A stretch of DNA of 61,851 nt from JAMOAD01 sp023621955. Lineage in GTDB: Bacteria > Acidobacteriota > Aminicenantia > JAMOAD01. Positions 38,558-47,326 of this stretch are shown here, piece after piece (positions within the stretch are counted from its first letter, which is position 1; every line of letters starts with the position of its first letter). The position numbers and the translations under genes were made by a program. The DNA lies in NCBI GenBank assembly GCA_035403085.1, contig DAONEM010000011.1, forward strand, positions 1-61,851, written 5' to 3'. The notes under the pieces are model-generated. The model saw nothing but the letters and a program-made list of their open reading frames with translations. It had not been told where the DNA came from and made no database searches.

Positions 38558-40786
38558 CTACCGGAGCGGCGTCGTCACCACCGCGCCGTCCTCTCCGACA
38601 AAGGCCATGCGGGCACCGGTGGGAGAGAGCTCCCTGACCTTGGTCTTCGGAAAGAGGGAGGCCCACTCCTCTCTCCCTTCCCGGCTCCTGGTTAACCAGA
38701 GCCCACCGTTGACAAGCAACACCGAACCGTCCTCTAGGGAGAGAATCTGGGTAAACTTGTCCAGTTTGGAGAGGCGCCGGGGTTCCCCGCTCTCCCTATC
38801 GATCCTGTAGGCCCGCAGGTCCTTGCCACAGGAGTAGAAGACATCCCCCCCGGAGGCGACCGTGGTGAAGAGGTCGGGGACCCTGTTCCGGACACGGTTC
38901 TTTCTGAAATCGATCTGGACGAGTTCCCCCTCTCCCTTCACGACCAGATACCCCCCGGGAAGGCTCAAACCGAGGAAGTCAACCAGCTCGAACCCCGTCT
39001 TCTTCAGAAGAGAGGAGTAGCTTCCCTGAAAGGTCTCCCCTCCCGAGGTGAAGAGGGTGTACTTCCAGGATTCCTTGGGCGTAACCTCCCAAAGCAGGAT
39101 GTAGTCGGGTCCGGTCTCGATTCCGGACTTCTCACCGGAGAGGAGGGTGAAAGAGCCGCTTCGCTCGATCGCCTCCCGGAAGATCTTGGAGGAGGCGTAG
39201 AGGTCGATCATCCTCTTGTACTCTTTATAGAAGGGGAGAGAGAGATCGATGTTCCCCTTGCCGGTCTTCGCGGGTAGTCCGGGTCTCTCCAGGGAGACCA
39301 CATACCCGTTGGCGAGAAGGTTGGGAAAGTAGGGGAAGAGCTTTCCCATCTCCCCTTCGAAGCGGAAGGGCGAGCGGAAGAGGCCCTTGTAGAAGGTCTC
39401 TTCCAACAGGTAGGCCCTCTTCTCCCCAGGGGAGAGGAGGGCTGTCCACCCCTTGGCGGGAAGCCCCCGAGGGGTAAGGAGCCGAAGCTCTTTCCGGGAG
39501 GGCGTGAAGAGGAAGAGGTTCGCCTCATCCTTCCTCTTCGACAGGGTCGAGATCAGGGCGCCTCCCCTCTCCTTCAGGAGAAGAACGCTCTGAACCCTTT
39601 CGTCCAGGGGGTGACTCTGGAGAATCTTGCCGTTCAAGGCATCCACAAGGTAGAGGCTGCTCGTGGGAGTCGCCTTCCCCTTCCCCCAGACGAGAAGCTG
39701 GGTATCGTCCCACCACCGCGCCCCTTCCACCTGAAAGAAGGGAATCCTGCGGCTTCCCTTCAGCTTGCCCGTCCACTCCTCCCCCCGAGGGGTGGACGCC
39801 AGAGAGCTCTCCCCCTTTGGATCGCCGAGAAGGACAGCCCGAAAGAACCAACGTCCGGCCTCGGCGGCGTTGCTCTTCATGAGAGCCTCACCGTAGCGGA
39901 GGGAGAACTCCCTGTCCTCCTCACCCATCGCCTCGGCCTGCCGGAAAAACTTCAAGGCTTCGACCCGGTCTCTCTTCTCCAAAAGGGCCAAGGCCTTCTC
40001 CTTGAGGAAGGGAAACTCCTGGAGGGAGGGGCCGGTGACCCGACCCAGTTCCTCCAAGGCCCCCCGGTAGTCTCCGCCGCGACGCAGGACGCCTGCCAGA
40101 AGGACTCTGTACAGAGGGCGGGAAGAGAACCTCTCGCCCTGCTCCCGGACCAGGGCGACGGCCTGTTGGTTCTTCCCCTCCCTCTCGAAGAGCTCCGCGG
40201 CCCTCTGGAGCGCCGAGAAGGAGAGTGCCCCCTCCTTGAGGGCCCCCACAAGCTCCTCCCTCTCCTTCGCCTCCTGGTTGAGGTACCTGTAGGCTAAGGC
40301 CAAGAAGAGCCTGTACTCAGGAACCCTCTCCAGCTTCAGGGCCTTCTGGACGAAGAGAATCCCCTTGGCGGGATCCCCCTGTTGGACGAGGAAGGCCCCC
40401 TGGCAGAGCTGGGCTGCGCCGGATTTGGGGAAGAGCTCACCGGCGAAGCGGAAATAGTACTCCCTGTAGTAGAGGGAGTACTCCCCCATAGCCTGCCCAT
40501 ACCCGATCAGGGCCTCCATGCCCTTGATCCTCTGCCGGACCGCCCGTTCGAAGAGGGAGGCGGCGTCCATCTCCCTTCCCTCGGCCAGGGCCTGATAGGC
40601 GGGAATGAGCCCCCTGAGGTTCGCCCCCTTCAGCCCCTGCTCCAGGAAGGGCTTGGCCTGTTCCCTCTCCCCCAGAAGGAGAAGGGCCACTCCCCGAGAG
40701 TAGGAAGAGACCCCGGCGGAGTTCAGAAGGGGCGCGAAGAGGAGCGCCGTCAGAAGGATCAACGGAACCGAAAGAAGACGTTTCAT
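38558..40786 (-). CDS. exported TPR protein with beta-propeller-like C-terminal half
   Basis: A 742-residue protein not assigned to a named family. Residues 1-24 form a signal peptide. From about 25 to 330 there are TPR-like helix pairs with gene-typical spacing (SYSRGVALLLLGEREQAKPFLEQGL, ALKLERVPEYRLFLALAYRYL, REQGERFSSRPLYRVLLAGVL). The rest is strand-rich, with recurrent pieces like SSLYLVDALNGKIL and DVFYSCGKDLRAYRI that resemble propeller blades. It starts at an ATGA overlap with cca. Localisation is probably periplasmic or outer membrane; role unknown. Confidence 0.7.
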   Translation of the reverse strand: MKRLLSVPLILLTALLFAPLLNSAGVSSYSRGVALLLLGEREQAKPFLEQGLKGANLRGLIPAYQALAEGREMDAASLFERAVRQRIKGMEALIGYGQAMGEYSLYYREYYFRFAGELFPKSGAAQLCQGAFLVQQGDPAKGILFVQKALKLERVPEYRLFLALAYRYLNQEAKEREELVGALKEGALSFSALQRAAELFEREGKNQQAVALVREQGERFSSRPLYRVLLAGVLRRGGDYRGALEELGRVTGPSLQEFPFLKEKALALLEKRDRVEALKFFRQAEAMGEEDREFSLRYGEALMKSNAAEAGRWFFRAVLLGDPKGESSLASTPRGEEWTGKLKGSRRIPFFQVEGARWWDDTQLLVWGKGKATPTSSLYLVDALNGKILQSHPLDERVQSVLLLKERGGALISTLSKRKDEANLFLFTPSRKELRLLTPRGLPAKGWTALLSPGEKRAYLLEETFYKGLFRSPFRFEGEMGKLFPYFPNLLANGYVVSLERPGLPAKTGKGNIDLSLPFYKEYKRMIDLYASSKIFREAIERSGSFTLLSGEKSGIETGPDYILLWEVTPKESWKYTLFTSGGETFQGSYSSLLKKTGFELVDFLGLSLPGGYLVVKGEGELVQIDFRKNRVRNRVPDLFTTVASGGDVFYSCGKDLRAYRIDRESGEPRRLSKLDKFTQILSLEDGSVLLVNGGLWLTRSREGREEWASLFPKTKVRELSPTGARMAFVGEDGAVVTTPLR

Positions 40787-42240
40787 GGCAGTATCCCCCT
40801 TTCTCGAAGGTAGTCTCTGGCGAAGAGAAGGGCGCTTTCTCGATCGGTGAAACGCCCCTCCATCTGATGCTCGTAAAGGGCCTTGAGAATCTTTCCCATG
40901 TTGGGACCGGGCAAGAGATCCCAGGCCAGAAGATCCCTCCCCATCACCAAGGGCTTGACGCTCTCCCGGTTCAGGTTGTCCCTTCGGATCCTTTCCAGAA
41001 GCCACTGTCCAGACTCTGAGAGGCTTTCAGGAGGGACCCCTCCTCCCCGGGCGCTCTGATCGGCCGTATCCAGGAGGGCCAGGAGGAGGAGATCCTCCCC
41101 CATCTCCAGGTAGAGCTTCGCCAGAGTCTTTCGGGTAAGGGTATCCCGGGAGCGCCAGTAGCTGAAGGTCCTGTGGTGGAGTCCGATCAACTGAAGAACC
41201 CTGTCCCGGAGCGGATACCCATCGTAGGCGAAGATGCGGCATCGGTCCATGAGCCCCTTGCCCAGCTTCACCCCCTGGGTATCGTGGTTGTTGGAGGTGA
41301 TGGTCATCCGACCCCTCTTAAACTCCCAACGGGTGGTCTCCCCCTTCCCCAAATCGTGGAGAAGGGCCCCCAAGAGCAAGGCCAGCTTTCGAGACTTCTC
41401 CAGACCATGCTCCTCTCTCACGGCCAGGGCCCTGGCGTTGTCGACGGTTTCGAGAAGATGGGCCCAGACCGTATGGTTTCCCCGGGCATCCCTCTCGGGA
41501 TGGAACTCCTGGTCCTGCAGTGTCAGCGTCAGCCTGTCAATCTCCGGAAAGAGTTGCCGGATCACGCCGAGGTGGAAGTATGCCTCCAGACCCACCGAAG
41601 GCCTCGGCGCCGTGAGCAGAAGCTTGTAAAGCTCTTCGGAGACACGCTCGGCGCTCAACGCCGTCAGATCGGTCTTGGCGGCCTTCAGGTAGACCCTCTT
41701 CTCCAGTTTGAACCCCAGGTAGGCCGCAAACCGCGCCCCCCGGAGAATCCTCAAGGGATCGTCGAAGAAGCTTCTCTCATCGGTCATCCTGAGCAGCCTC
41801 TTCCCGATATCCTCGCGCCCTCCGAAGGGGTCGACCAAGAGGCCCTCCTTCAGGTTCAGGGCCATGGAGTTGCAGACGAAGTCCCTCCGCCGAAGATCCT
41901 CTTCCAGGGGAAGCCAGGGGTCGGCGTGGACCAGGAAGTTCTTGTGGTCCGCTTTCGCCTCCGGATCGGTCACATCGACCCTGGGGAGGGCGATCTCGAA
42001 CTCCCGTCCCCCGTACTTGAAGCGGATGACCCCGAAGGCCTTCCCGACGACATCCACCTTGCCGTGGCGCTTCAGCTTGGCGATCACCCCGTCGATCTCC
42101 TCCCGGACGACCAGGAGGTCCACGTCCCCTCTCTCCCTCTCCAGGAAGAGGTCTCTCACCGCCCCGCCGACGGCGTAGACTCTATCGTCGAAGAGGGTGA
42201 CAAAAAAATTCTGCTCCGGAAAAAGGTCTCTCATTCTCAT
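40783..42240 (-). CDS. cca: CCA-adding enzyme / poly(A) polymerase family nucleotidyltransferase with HD domain
   Basis: Class II nucleotidyltransferase of about 485 residues. GGAVRDLFLERERGDVDLLV is the pol-beta-type active site with its Asp pair, and RRRDFVCNSMAL and DPLRILRGARFAAYLGF are the CCA/PAP family blocks. An HD phosphohydrolase domain follows (HTVWAHLLETVDNA and LLLGALLHDLGKGETT). CCA addition is expected because the tRNA gene in this window lacks CCA. The start is uncertain: ATG at 42240 is used here; a TTG at 42276 overlapping the rsmI stop is an alternative. Confidence 0.85.
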   Translation of the reverse strand: MRMRDLFPEQNFFVTLFDDRVYAVGGAVRDLFLERERGDVDLLVVREEIDGVIAKLKRHGKVDVVGKAFGVIRFKYGGREFEIALPRVDVTDPEAKADHKNFLVHADPWLPLEEDLRRRDFVCNSMALNLKEGLLVDPFGGREDIGKRLLRMTDERSFFDDPLRILRGARFAAYLGFKLEKRVYLKAAKTDLTALSAERVSEELYKLLLTAPRPSVGLEAYFHLGVIRQLFPEIDRLTLTLQDQEFHPERDARGNHTVWAHLLETVDNARALAVREEHGLEKSRKLALLLGALLHDLGKGETTRWEFKRGRMTITSNNHDTQGVKLGKGLMDRCRIFAYDGYPLRDRVLQLIGLHHRTFSYWRSRDTLTRKTLAKLYLEMGEDLLLLALLDTADQSARGGGVPPESLSESGQWLLERIRRDNLNRESVKPLVMGRDLLAWDLLPGPNMGKILKALYEHQMEGRFTDRESALLFARDYLRERGILP

Positions 42241-42272
42241 TCCCGCATCTTTACCGGATTCCCGGAAAATGT

Positions 42273-43115
42273 TCAAGCCGGTGTTTCCCGGCGAAGAAGC
42301 CTTTCCAACCTCTTGAGGGAGAGGCCGGTCTCCCGGAGGAGAATCTCCACAAGCTCCTCCCGGCTCTCCGGCCTGGGGGGCCTCTTCTCCCCACGGCCTA
42401 CCACGAGTGTGATCTCTCCCTTGATCTCCCGCCCCGTCAGAGCGGCGAGAAGCTCTTCGGCACTCCCGGAGAGGTGCTCCTCGAAGAGCTTCGTCATCTC
42501 CCTGGCCAGGAAGAGGGGACGGCGGGGGGCGAGCTCCCTCAACGCCTCGAGGGTCTTCTCGATCCGAAGGGGGGATTCGTAGAGAACCAGCGTGAAGGGG
42601 AGGGAGAGGTACCCCTCCAGGTAGTGTCTCAACTCACCGGGCTTGCGGGGCGAAAACCCGAGGAAGAGGAAGGGCTCCGCGGGAAGGCCGGCTACGGAGA
42701 GGGCGGCGACCGCGGCGCAGGGACCGGGCAGGGGAATCACCGGGACCCCCTCCCGCCGACACCTCTCCACGAGGAGGTATCCGGGGTCCGAGATCACCGG
42801 AGTCCCTGCCTCGGAGATGAGGACTGCCTCGCCGGCGCCCCGGATCTTCTCGATCAGATCGTCGGTTCTCACCTCTTCCTTCCCCTTGAAGAGGCTTTCG
42901 ACGCGCTTTCCCTCGATTCCGTAGATGGCGAAAAGGGAGCGGGCCCGTCTGGTATCTTCGGCGATCACCAGGGGAACCCTCCGGAGAGTCTCCAGGACCC
43001 TGAGGGTAACGTCCTCACGGTTTCCCAGAGGGGTGGCGGCGACGTAGAGGCGGGGGCCCCCCTCCCGGTCGTCCTCCCCAGTGCCTCTCGGGGCTGTGAG
43101 CGGGGGGCGCCTCAT
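42273..43115 (-). CDS. rsmI: 16S rRNA (cytidine-1402-2'-O)-methyltransferase
   Basis: SAM-dependent tetrapyrrole-methylase-fold enzyme that 2'-O-methylates C1402 in the ribosomal decoding centre. In 280 residues the typical pieces are LYVAATPLGNREDVTLRVLE, VIAEDTRRARSLF, SEAGTPVISDPGYLLV, PLPGPCAAVAALSVAGLP and FLFLGFSPRK. It shares an ATGA overlap with the upstream hydrolase gene. The N-terminal 22 residues are extra and rich in Arg/Pro. Confidence 0.92.
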   Translation of the reverse strand: MRRPPLTAPRGTGEDDREGGPRLYVAATPLGNREDVTLRVLETLRRVPLVIAEDTRRARSLFAIYGIEGKRVESLFKGKEEVRTDDLIEKIRGAGEAVLISEAGTPVISDPGYLLVERCRREGVPVIPLPGPCAAVAALSVAGLPAEPFLFLGFSPRKPGELRHYLEGYLSLPFTLVLYESPLRIEKTLEALRELAPRRPLFLAREMTKLFEEHLSGSAEELLAALTGREIKGEITLVVGRGEKRPPRPESREELVEILLRETGLSLKRLERLLRRETPA

Positions 43116-43765
43116 AAAACGATCTCTTCCCCGGGAGAGAGGACCGTCACCGGAGAGATTCCCTCCGCCAGCCTCTTAAACTCCCATGGGTCCGCGGCCA
43201 CCGACGGCCAGGTGTTGTAGTGGAAGGGGATCGCCAGAGAGGGTTTGATCAGCTCCACCGCCCTTACGGCGTCGATGATATCCATATTGTACCTCCCGTC
43301 GATAGGGAGGAGAAGGACCGTGGGCCGATAGCGCTCCCCGATCAGGGACATTTCGCTGAAGAGGGCCGTGTCTCCGGCGTGGTAGACCCTGATCCCGTCC
43401 ATCTCCACGATAAAGCCGACGGGGACTCCCAGGGAGGAGGAGTGAACCGCTTGAACCATGGTGAAGGAGACCCCGTTCAGGCCCACTCTCCCGCCGATGT
43501 TCATCCCTATCACCTCGACTCCCCTCTTCTGAAGGGAAACCGCCAGATCGTCGACGGCGACGACCGGACACGTGTTCGCCTTGGCCAGGACCTCGGCGTC
43601 CCCAAGGTGGTCACGGTGGTCGTGGGTCACGGCGATGTAGTCCAACCCCTCTCTCTCTTCGGGTTCCACCTTGACCACAGGGTTCCCCGTCAGAAACGGG
43701 TCGATCATGACCCGTTTGGTCCCGGTCAGGAGCACCGCGGAATGACCAAGCCACTTCAGCCTCAT
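43112..43765 (-). CDS. UPF0173-type metal-dependent hydrolase
   Basis: A 217-residue metallo-beta-lactamase-fold protein of the UPF0173 group. The metal motif is THDHRDHLGD (about 48-57), followed by AVHSSSLGVPVGFIVEMDG, YHAGDTALF and IPFHYNTWP, all standard for the family. No signal peptide, so cytoplasmic. The physiological substrate is not known. It starts a unit with rsmI, cca and the TPR protein, from a TTGACA/TATGCT promoter; GGAGGG precedes the ATG. Confidence 0.88.
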   Translation of the reverse strand: MRLKWLGHSAVLLTGTKRVMIDPFLTGNPVVKVEPEEREGLDYIAVTHDHRDHLGDAEVLAKANTCPVVAVDDLAVSLQKRGVEVIGMNIGGRVGLNGVSFTMVQAVHSSSLGVPVGFIVEMDGIRVYHAGDTALFSEMSLIGERYRPTVLLLPIDGRYNMDIIDAVRAVELIKPSLAIPFHYNTWPSVAADPWEFKRLAEGISPVTVLSPGEEIVL

Positions 43766-43792
43766 TCGGAACCCTCCGCTCGATTTTCTTCA

Positions 43793-43821
43793 AGCATATC
43801 CGTCGACCCTCTCTCTGTCAA
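43793..43821 (-). promoter_or_regulatory. sigma70 promoter of the UPF0173-rsmI-cca unit
   Basis: On the minus strand TTGACA (43816-43821), 17 bp, TATGCT (43793-43798), with a leader of about 20 nt containing GGAGGG. Confidence 0.65.
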
Positions 43822-43881
43822 GGGAAGGGCTCCTTCCCTTTTCCTTCGGCTTGTGGTAGAGTTTTTTTTGGTGAGGCCCCC

Positions 43882-45093
43882 TTGTCCTTTTCCCGTTTCG
43901 TCGCCATCCGTTACCTGATCTCTCCGAAGAAGCAACGGTTCGTCTCCTTCATCACTTTCGTCTCTATCGGAGGGATTTGCATCGGCGTAACCGCTCTCGT
44001 GGTGGCCCTCTCCCTGATCAACGGCTTTCAGACCGACATCCGGGACCGTCTCTTCCAGACCTCCTACCACCTCATGGTCATGAAGAACTTCTCCCCCCGT
44101 TTCGGCGGCGGTGAGGAGCTCGCCGGAAGGATCGCCTCCGTAGAGGGGGTCGTCTCGGCCACTCCGGTTCTCTTCCAGAGCGTCTTGATCCGTTCGGCTA
44201 CGGCTTCCACGGGAGGCGTCGTCAAGGGCATGCCCCCGAAGGCCTTGGCCAAGGAGTGGAAGCCCTTCCTCGTGAGAGGGTCCTTCACGGCTCCCACGGA
44301 GTTGCCCCCTCTCTTCCTGGGGAAGGGGGTCGCCGAGACCCTGGGGGTCATCCCGGGTGACAAGGTCAAACTCCTCTTCCCGGAGCTCCGCCTCTCCCCC
44401 TTCGGCGCCCTTCCCAAACAGAAGAGCTTCGAAGTGGGCGGAATCATCGAATCCGGACTCTACGAGTTCGACTCCCTCTCCCTCCTGACCGACCTCTCCC
44501 TTCTCCAGAAGAGTCTCTCCCAAACCGGCCAGTCCAGCTTCGTCGGGGTCAAGGTGAAGGAGATTTTCAACGTGGAGAGTGTCCAGGAGCGGCTGGAGAG
44601 AGAGCTAGGAGACTCCTATATGATCGTCTCCTGGAAAGAGCTCAACCGCCCCCTCTTCTCGGCCCTGAAACTGGAGAAGACCGTGCTCTTCTTCACCATC
44701 GCCCTGATCGTTTTCGTGGCCGCCCTGAACATCATCGCCACCCTGATTCTCCTGGTCGTCGAGAAGGTCAAGGAGATCGGGATTCTCTCCTCCCTGGGAG
44801 CCACGCCGACCCACATCCGCAGGATCTTCTTCTTTCAGGGGGCCTTCCTGGGCCTCGCGGGAACCTTGGCGGGGATCGCCCTCGGACTCCTCACGGTCTT
44901 CATAGCCAACACCTTTCAGCTCATCAAGGTGCCCTATGAGATCTACCATATCCGTTACCTCAGACTCCTTCCGGATCCGACGGACATCCTTATCATCACC
45001 CTCTGCTCCTTGGCCATCACCTTTCTCACCACCCTCTACCCCTCCCACAAGGCGGCGGGGGTGGACCCGGCGGAGGCGCTCAGAGAAGAATGA
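43882..45093 (+). CDS. lipoprotein-releasing ABC transporter permease LolC/LolE
   Basis: A 403-residue inner-membrane protein of the FtsX/MacB/LolCE type. It has one N-terminal helix (about 22-47), a periplasmic domain, then three helices clustered after residue 265 (VLFFTIALIVFVAALNIIATLILL, FFFQGAFLGLAGTLAGIALGLL, ILIITLCSLAITFLTTLY). The RYLISPKKQRFVSFITFVSIGGICIGVTALVVALSLINGF opening is characteristic of LolC/E. Only one permease gene is present, so it probably acts as a homodimer (LolF-like arrangement). The TTG start is preceded by GTGAGG. Confidence 0.9.
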   Translation: MSFSRFVAIRYLISPKKQRFVSFITFVSIGGICIGVTALVVALSLINGFQTDIRDRLFQTSYHLMVMKNFSPRFGGGEELAGRIASVEGVVSATPVLFQSVLIRSATASTGGVVKGMPPKALAKEWKPFLVRGSFTAPTELPPLFLGKGVAETLGVIPGDKVKLLFPELRLSPFGALPKQKSFEVGGIIESGLYEFDSLSLLTDLSLLQKSLSQTGQSSFVGVKVKEIFNVESVQERLERELGDSYMIVSWKELNRPLFSALKLEKTVLFFTIALIVFVAALNIIATLILLVVEKVKEIGILSSLGATPTHIRRIFFFQGAFLGLAGTLAGIALGLLTVFIANTFQLIKVPYEIYHIRYLRLLPDPTDILIITLCSLAITFLTTLYPSHKAAGVDPAEALREE

Positions 45094-45785
45094 TCCGGCT
45101 TGAGGCGGTCACCAAGGTTTACCCCTCCCCTCAAGGGGAGGTACGGGTCTTCGAAGACCTCTCCCTCTCTCTGGAGCGGGGAAGCCAGACCGTCATCATG
45201 GGGGCCTCCGGGACCGGGAAGACCACTCTCCTGCACATCCTGGCGGGAATCGACCGTCCCACCTCGGGGCGGGTCTTGGTCTTCGACGAGGAGATCTACG
45301 GGTGGAGCGTCGAGAGAAGGGCGGAGTTCAGAAACCGGAAGGTCGGAATGATCTTCCAGTTCTTCCACCTCCTGAAGGAGTTCACCGCCCAGGAGAATGT
45401 CGCCCTTCCCCTCCTGATCGGGGGGGCGAACAAGCGACAAGCCTTGGTCAGGGCCGAAGAGCTCCTAGTCCGGTGCGGGTTGAAGGACCGGCTCTCCCAC
45501 CGTCCCTCCCAGCTTTCTGGGGGAGAACAACAACGGGTAGCCATCGCCAGAGCCCTCTCCGCCTCTCCGGAGCTCCTCCTCCTGGACGAGCCCACAGGGA
45601 ACCTGGACTGGAAGACGGCCAGACAGACCGTCGAGTTCATCAAGGAGACCATCGCCGACCTGGCCCTGACCATCCTCTTGGTCACCCACAGCCAGGAGGT
45701 GGCCTCTCTCTTCCCGAGAACGCTCTTGCTGAGAAACGGCGCCCTGGAAGCCTTACCCGGAGGAGGGCAAGAAGGCCAGGGTTAG
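45090..45785 (+). CDS. lolD: lipoprotein-releasing ABC transporter ATP-binding protein
   Basis: A 231-residue ABC ATPase of the MacB/LolD group that powers lipoprotein release to LolA. It shows Walker A GASGTGKTTLL (about 37-47), a Q-loop in VGMIFQFFHLLKEFTAQENV, signature LSGGEQQRVAIARAL and Walker B LLLLDEPTGNLD. It starts in the ATGA overlap with the permease gene. The last 33 bp overlap the 3' end of the histidine-kinase-like gene on the other strand. Confidence 0.93.
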   Translation: MIRLEAVTKVYPSPQGEVRVFEDLSLSLERGSQTVIMGASGTGKTTLLHILAGIDRPTSGRVLVFDEEIYGWSVERRAEFRNRKVGMIFQFFHLLKEFTAQENVALPLLIGGANKRQALVRAEELLVRCGLKDRLSHRPSQLSGGEQQRVAIARALSASPELLLLDEPTGNLDWKTARQTVEFIKETIADLALTILLVTHSQEVASLFPRTLLLRNGALEALPGGGQEGQG

Positions 45786-47165
45786 GGTCTTCCCCTGGAA
45801 GGACCATTCCGTGTTCCCCTCCTGGGAGAGCTTCAGCTGGAGGTTCAGAGAGGCCTTCTTGATTTCCACTTCGTCGGGGACGGAGGGGAAGGTGGTCTCA
45901 AGGAGAACCCTGTTCTCGTTCTCCCTCTGACGGAAGGAGAAACGCCACCCCTGGGCTCCCGCCTTACCGCTGATGGAGAGCCACTCCGTAAAAGCCTCCG
46001 CGAGCCGCTCCCTGTGTCCGAAAGCGTAGAAAGAGGAAGCGGAAGAGTCTACGGTAACCCCCTTGATGTGCCCGAAGGTGCTCCTCACCCAGAGGGCCAT
46101 CTCGTAGAGCTCCCCCTCCTCCTCATCGGCGTGGAGCTCCGAGAGCCGGCTCAGAGACTCTTTCATGGCAAAGAGCTTTTCGTAGAGTTTCTCCCCCTCG
46201 GCCAGGGCCTTGCCGGGCAACTTCTTTCCGGCGATCAGGAGCTCCAGGTAGCCAAGGATCGTTGTCAGAGGGTTGTTGATCTCGTGGGCCAGACCCGAGA
46301 CCATGATGTAGAGGGAGAGGTTCCTCTCGCTCTCGAGGAAATCGCGCTTTAATGTGGAGAGCTCTTTGGTCTTCTCTTCCAGCTGGCCGATCACGGCCTT
46401 CAAGTCGGCGGTGTTCTTGTTCACCGTCTCTTCCAGGCTGTTGGTCTTGTCCAGAAGGTCCTTCTCGATGATCTTCAGGCGGAAGACGAGCCTCTTGATG
46501 GCTCCGGCCAGGAGGGAAAACTCGTCTTGGGTCGAGAGGCCCAGGGAGCTGTCCAGCCTTTTCTTCTCGACCATCTCCCTTACCGCCCCTTTGATCTTCT
46601 CCAGGGGCCGGAAGAGGTGCCCCAGGAAGAGGGCGTAGAGGAGAAGGAGACCTATGCTGAAGGCGAAGAGGAGCTGGTTGGTTCTCCTGCCGGCCAGGGA
46701 GAGAAAGCGGATTCTCGTCTGGGACTCCCGGGCCAGGACGAGGTTCCCCCACCGGTGGGTGGAGTAACTGGTCAGGAGAGGTTTGGTAAAAACCAGGAGG
46801 GAGTGCCCCGGGCGGGACTCGAGAATCGACTCGCCCGCGGAGAGTTTGGCCCCCTCCCTCTTCAGCGGCCCCTCCGCCGGGGCGGCGCCGAAGTAGTAGC
46901 GTCTCTCCGGGAGGGCGAGAAAGACGCTCTCCCTCGGGTTGGCCCGGGAAAACTCCTCTAGGGAGCTCTTGATGGTCTCCTCGTCACTGACCAGGACGGA
47001 GTTGAGAACGATGGAGGAGAGAATCTCCGCCTTGGACTTGAGCAGACCCACGGTCCTCTTCTGCCCTTGCCGTTGGAGAAACTTCTCGTTGACCACGAAG
47101 AGGGTCCCCAGAGAGGCGACATAGAAGAAGAGGCACAGGAGGATGATCTTGTTCCGCAGGGTCAT
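45753..47165 (-). CDS. membrane histidine-kinase-like protein with degenerate ATPase domain
   Basis: A 470-residue sensor-kinase architecture: transmembrane helix 1 (7-26), an extracytoplasmic domain, helix 2 (163-184), HAMP (about 185-235), a long coiled coil (235-285) and an H-box, GLAHEINNPLTTILGY, with His 294. The last 150 residues should be HATPase_c but lack the recognisable N box, DxGxG and GxG motifs, so ATP binding is doubtful. No response regulator gene is adjacent. The ATG at 47165 lies 7 nt after a perfect -10 box. The 3' end overlaps lolD by 33 bp tail to tail. Confidence 0.75.
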   Translation of the reverse strand: MTLRNKIILLCLFFYVASLGTLFVVNEKFLQRQGQKRTVGLLKSKAEILSSIVLNSVLVSDEETIKSSLEEFSRANPRESVFLALPERRYYFGAAPAEGPLKREGAKLSAGESILESRPGHSLLVFTKPLLTSYSTHRWGNLVLARESQTRIRFLSLAGRRTNQLLFAFSIGLLLLYALFLGHLFRPLEKIKGAVREMVEKKRLDSSLGLSTQDEFSLLAGAIKRLVFRLKIIEKDLLDKTNSLEETVNKNTADLKAVIGQLEEKTKELSTLKRDFLESERNLSLYIMVSGLAHEINNPLTTILGYLELLIAGKKLPGKALAEGEKLYEKLFAMKESLSRLSELHADEEEGELYEMALWVRSTFGHIKGVTVDSSASSFYAFGHRERLAEAFTEWLSISGKAGAQGWRFSFRQRENENRVLLETTFPSVPDEVEIKKASLNLQLKLSQEGNTEWSFQGKTLTLAFLPSSG

Positions 47166-47172
47166 CCAGATG

Positions 47173-47201
47173 ATTATAGGGCTCCCCGAAGAGGGTGTCA
47201 A
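47173..47201 (-). promoter_or_regulatory. consensus sigma70 promoter of the kinase-like gene
   Basis: On the minus strand a perfect TTGACA (47196-47201), 17 bp, perfect TATAAT (47173-47178). The -10 ends 7 nt before the ATG, predicting a leaderless mRNA. Confidence 0.75.
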
Positions 47202-47229
47202 ACCCGAAAAAGTTTCCCCGCCCCCGGAA

Positions 47230-47247
47230 CCCCCTTGAGAAAGGGGG
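47230..47247. repeat. small perfect hairpin between divergent promoters
   Basis: CCCCCTT and AAGGGGG around a GAGA loop. It lies between the -35 boxes of the kinase-like gene and manB. It looks like the short C-run/G-run dyads often repeated in bacterial spacers; no T tract, so not a terminator. Confidence 0.4.
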
Positions 47248-47271
47248 ACCTCCGTGGAGAATCCCGGGAAG

Positions 47272-47301
47272 TTGCCTCCCCTCTTCCTCTTCTGTTATAA
47301 T
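47272..47301 (+). promoter_or_regulatory. sigma70 promoter of manB-uppP-manC
   Basis: TTGCCT (47272-47277), 18 bp, TATAAT (47296-47301). The leader of about 20 nt contains AGGAGG before the ATG at 47327. Confidence 0.6.
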
Positions 47302-47326
47302 TCTTCGATGTCAACCAGGAGGGACC

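Noticed and set aside
47230..47247. C-run/G-run hairpin considered as a terminator
   Set aside because: No T tract on either side and it lies between two divergent promoters, where no transcript ends.
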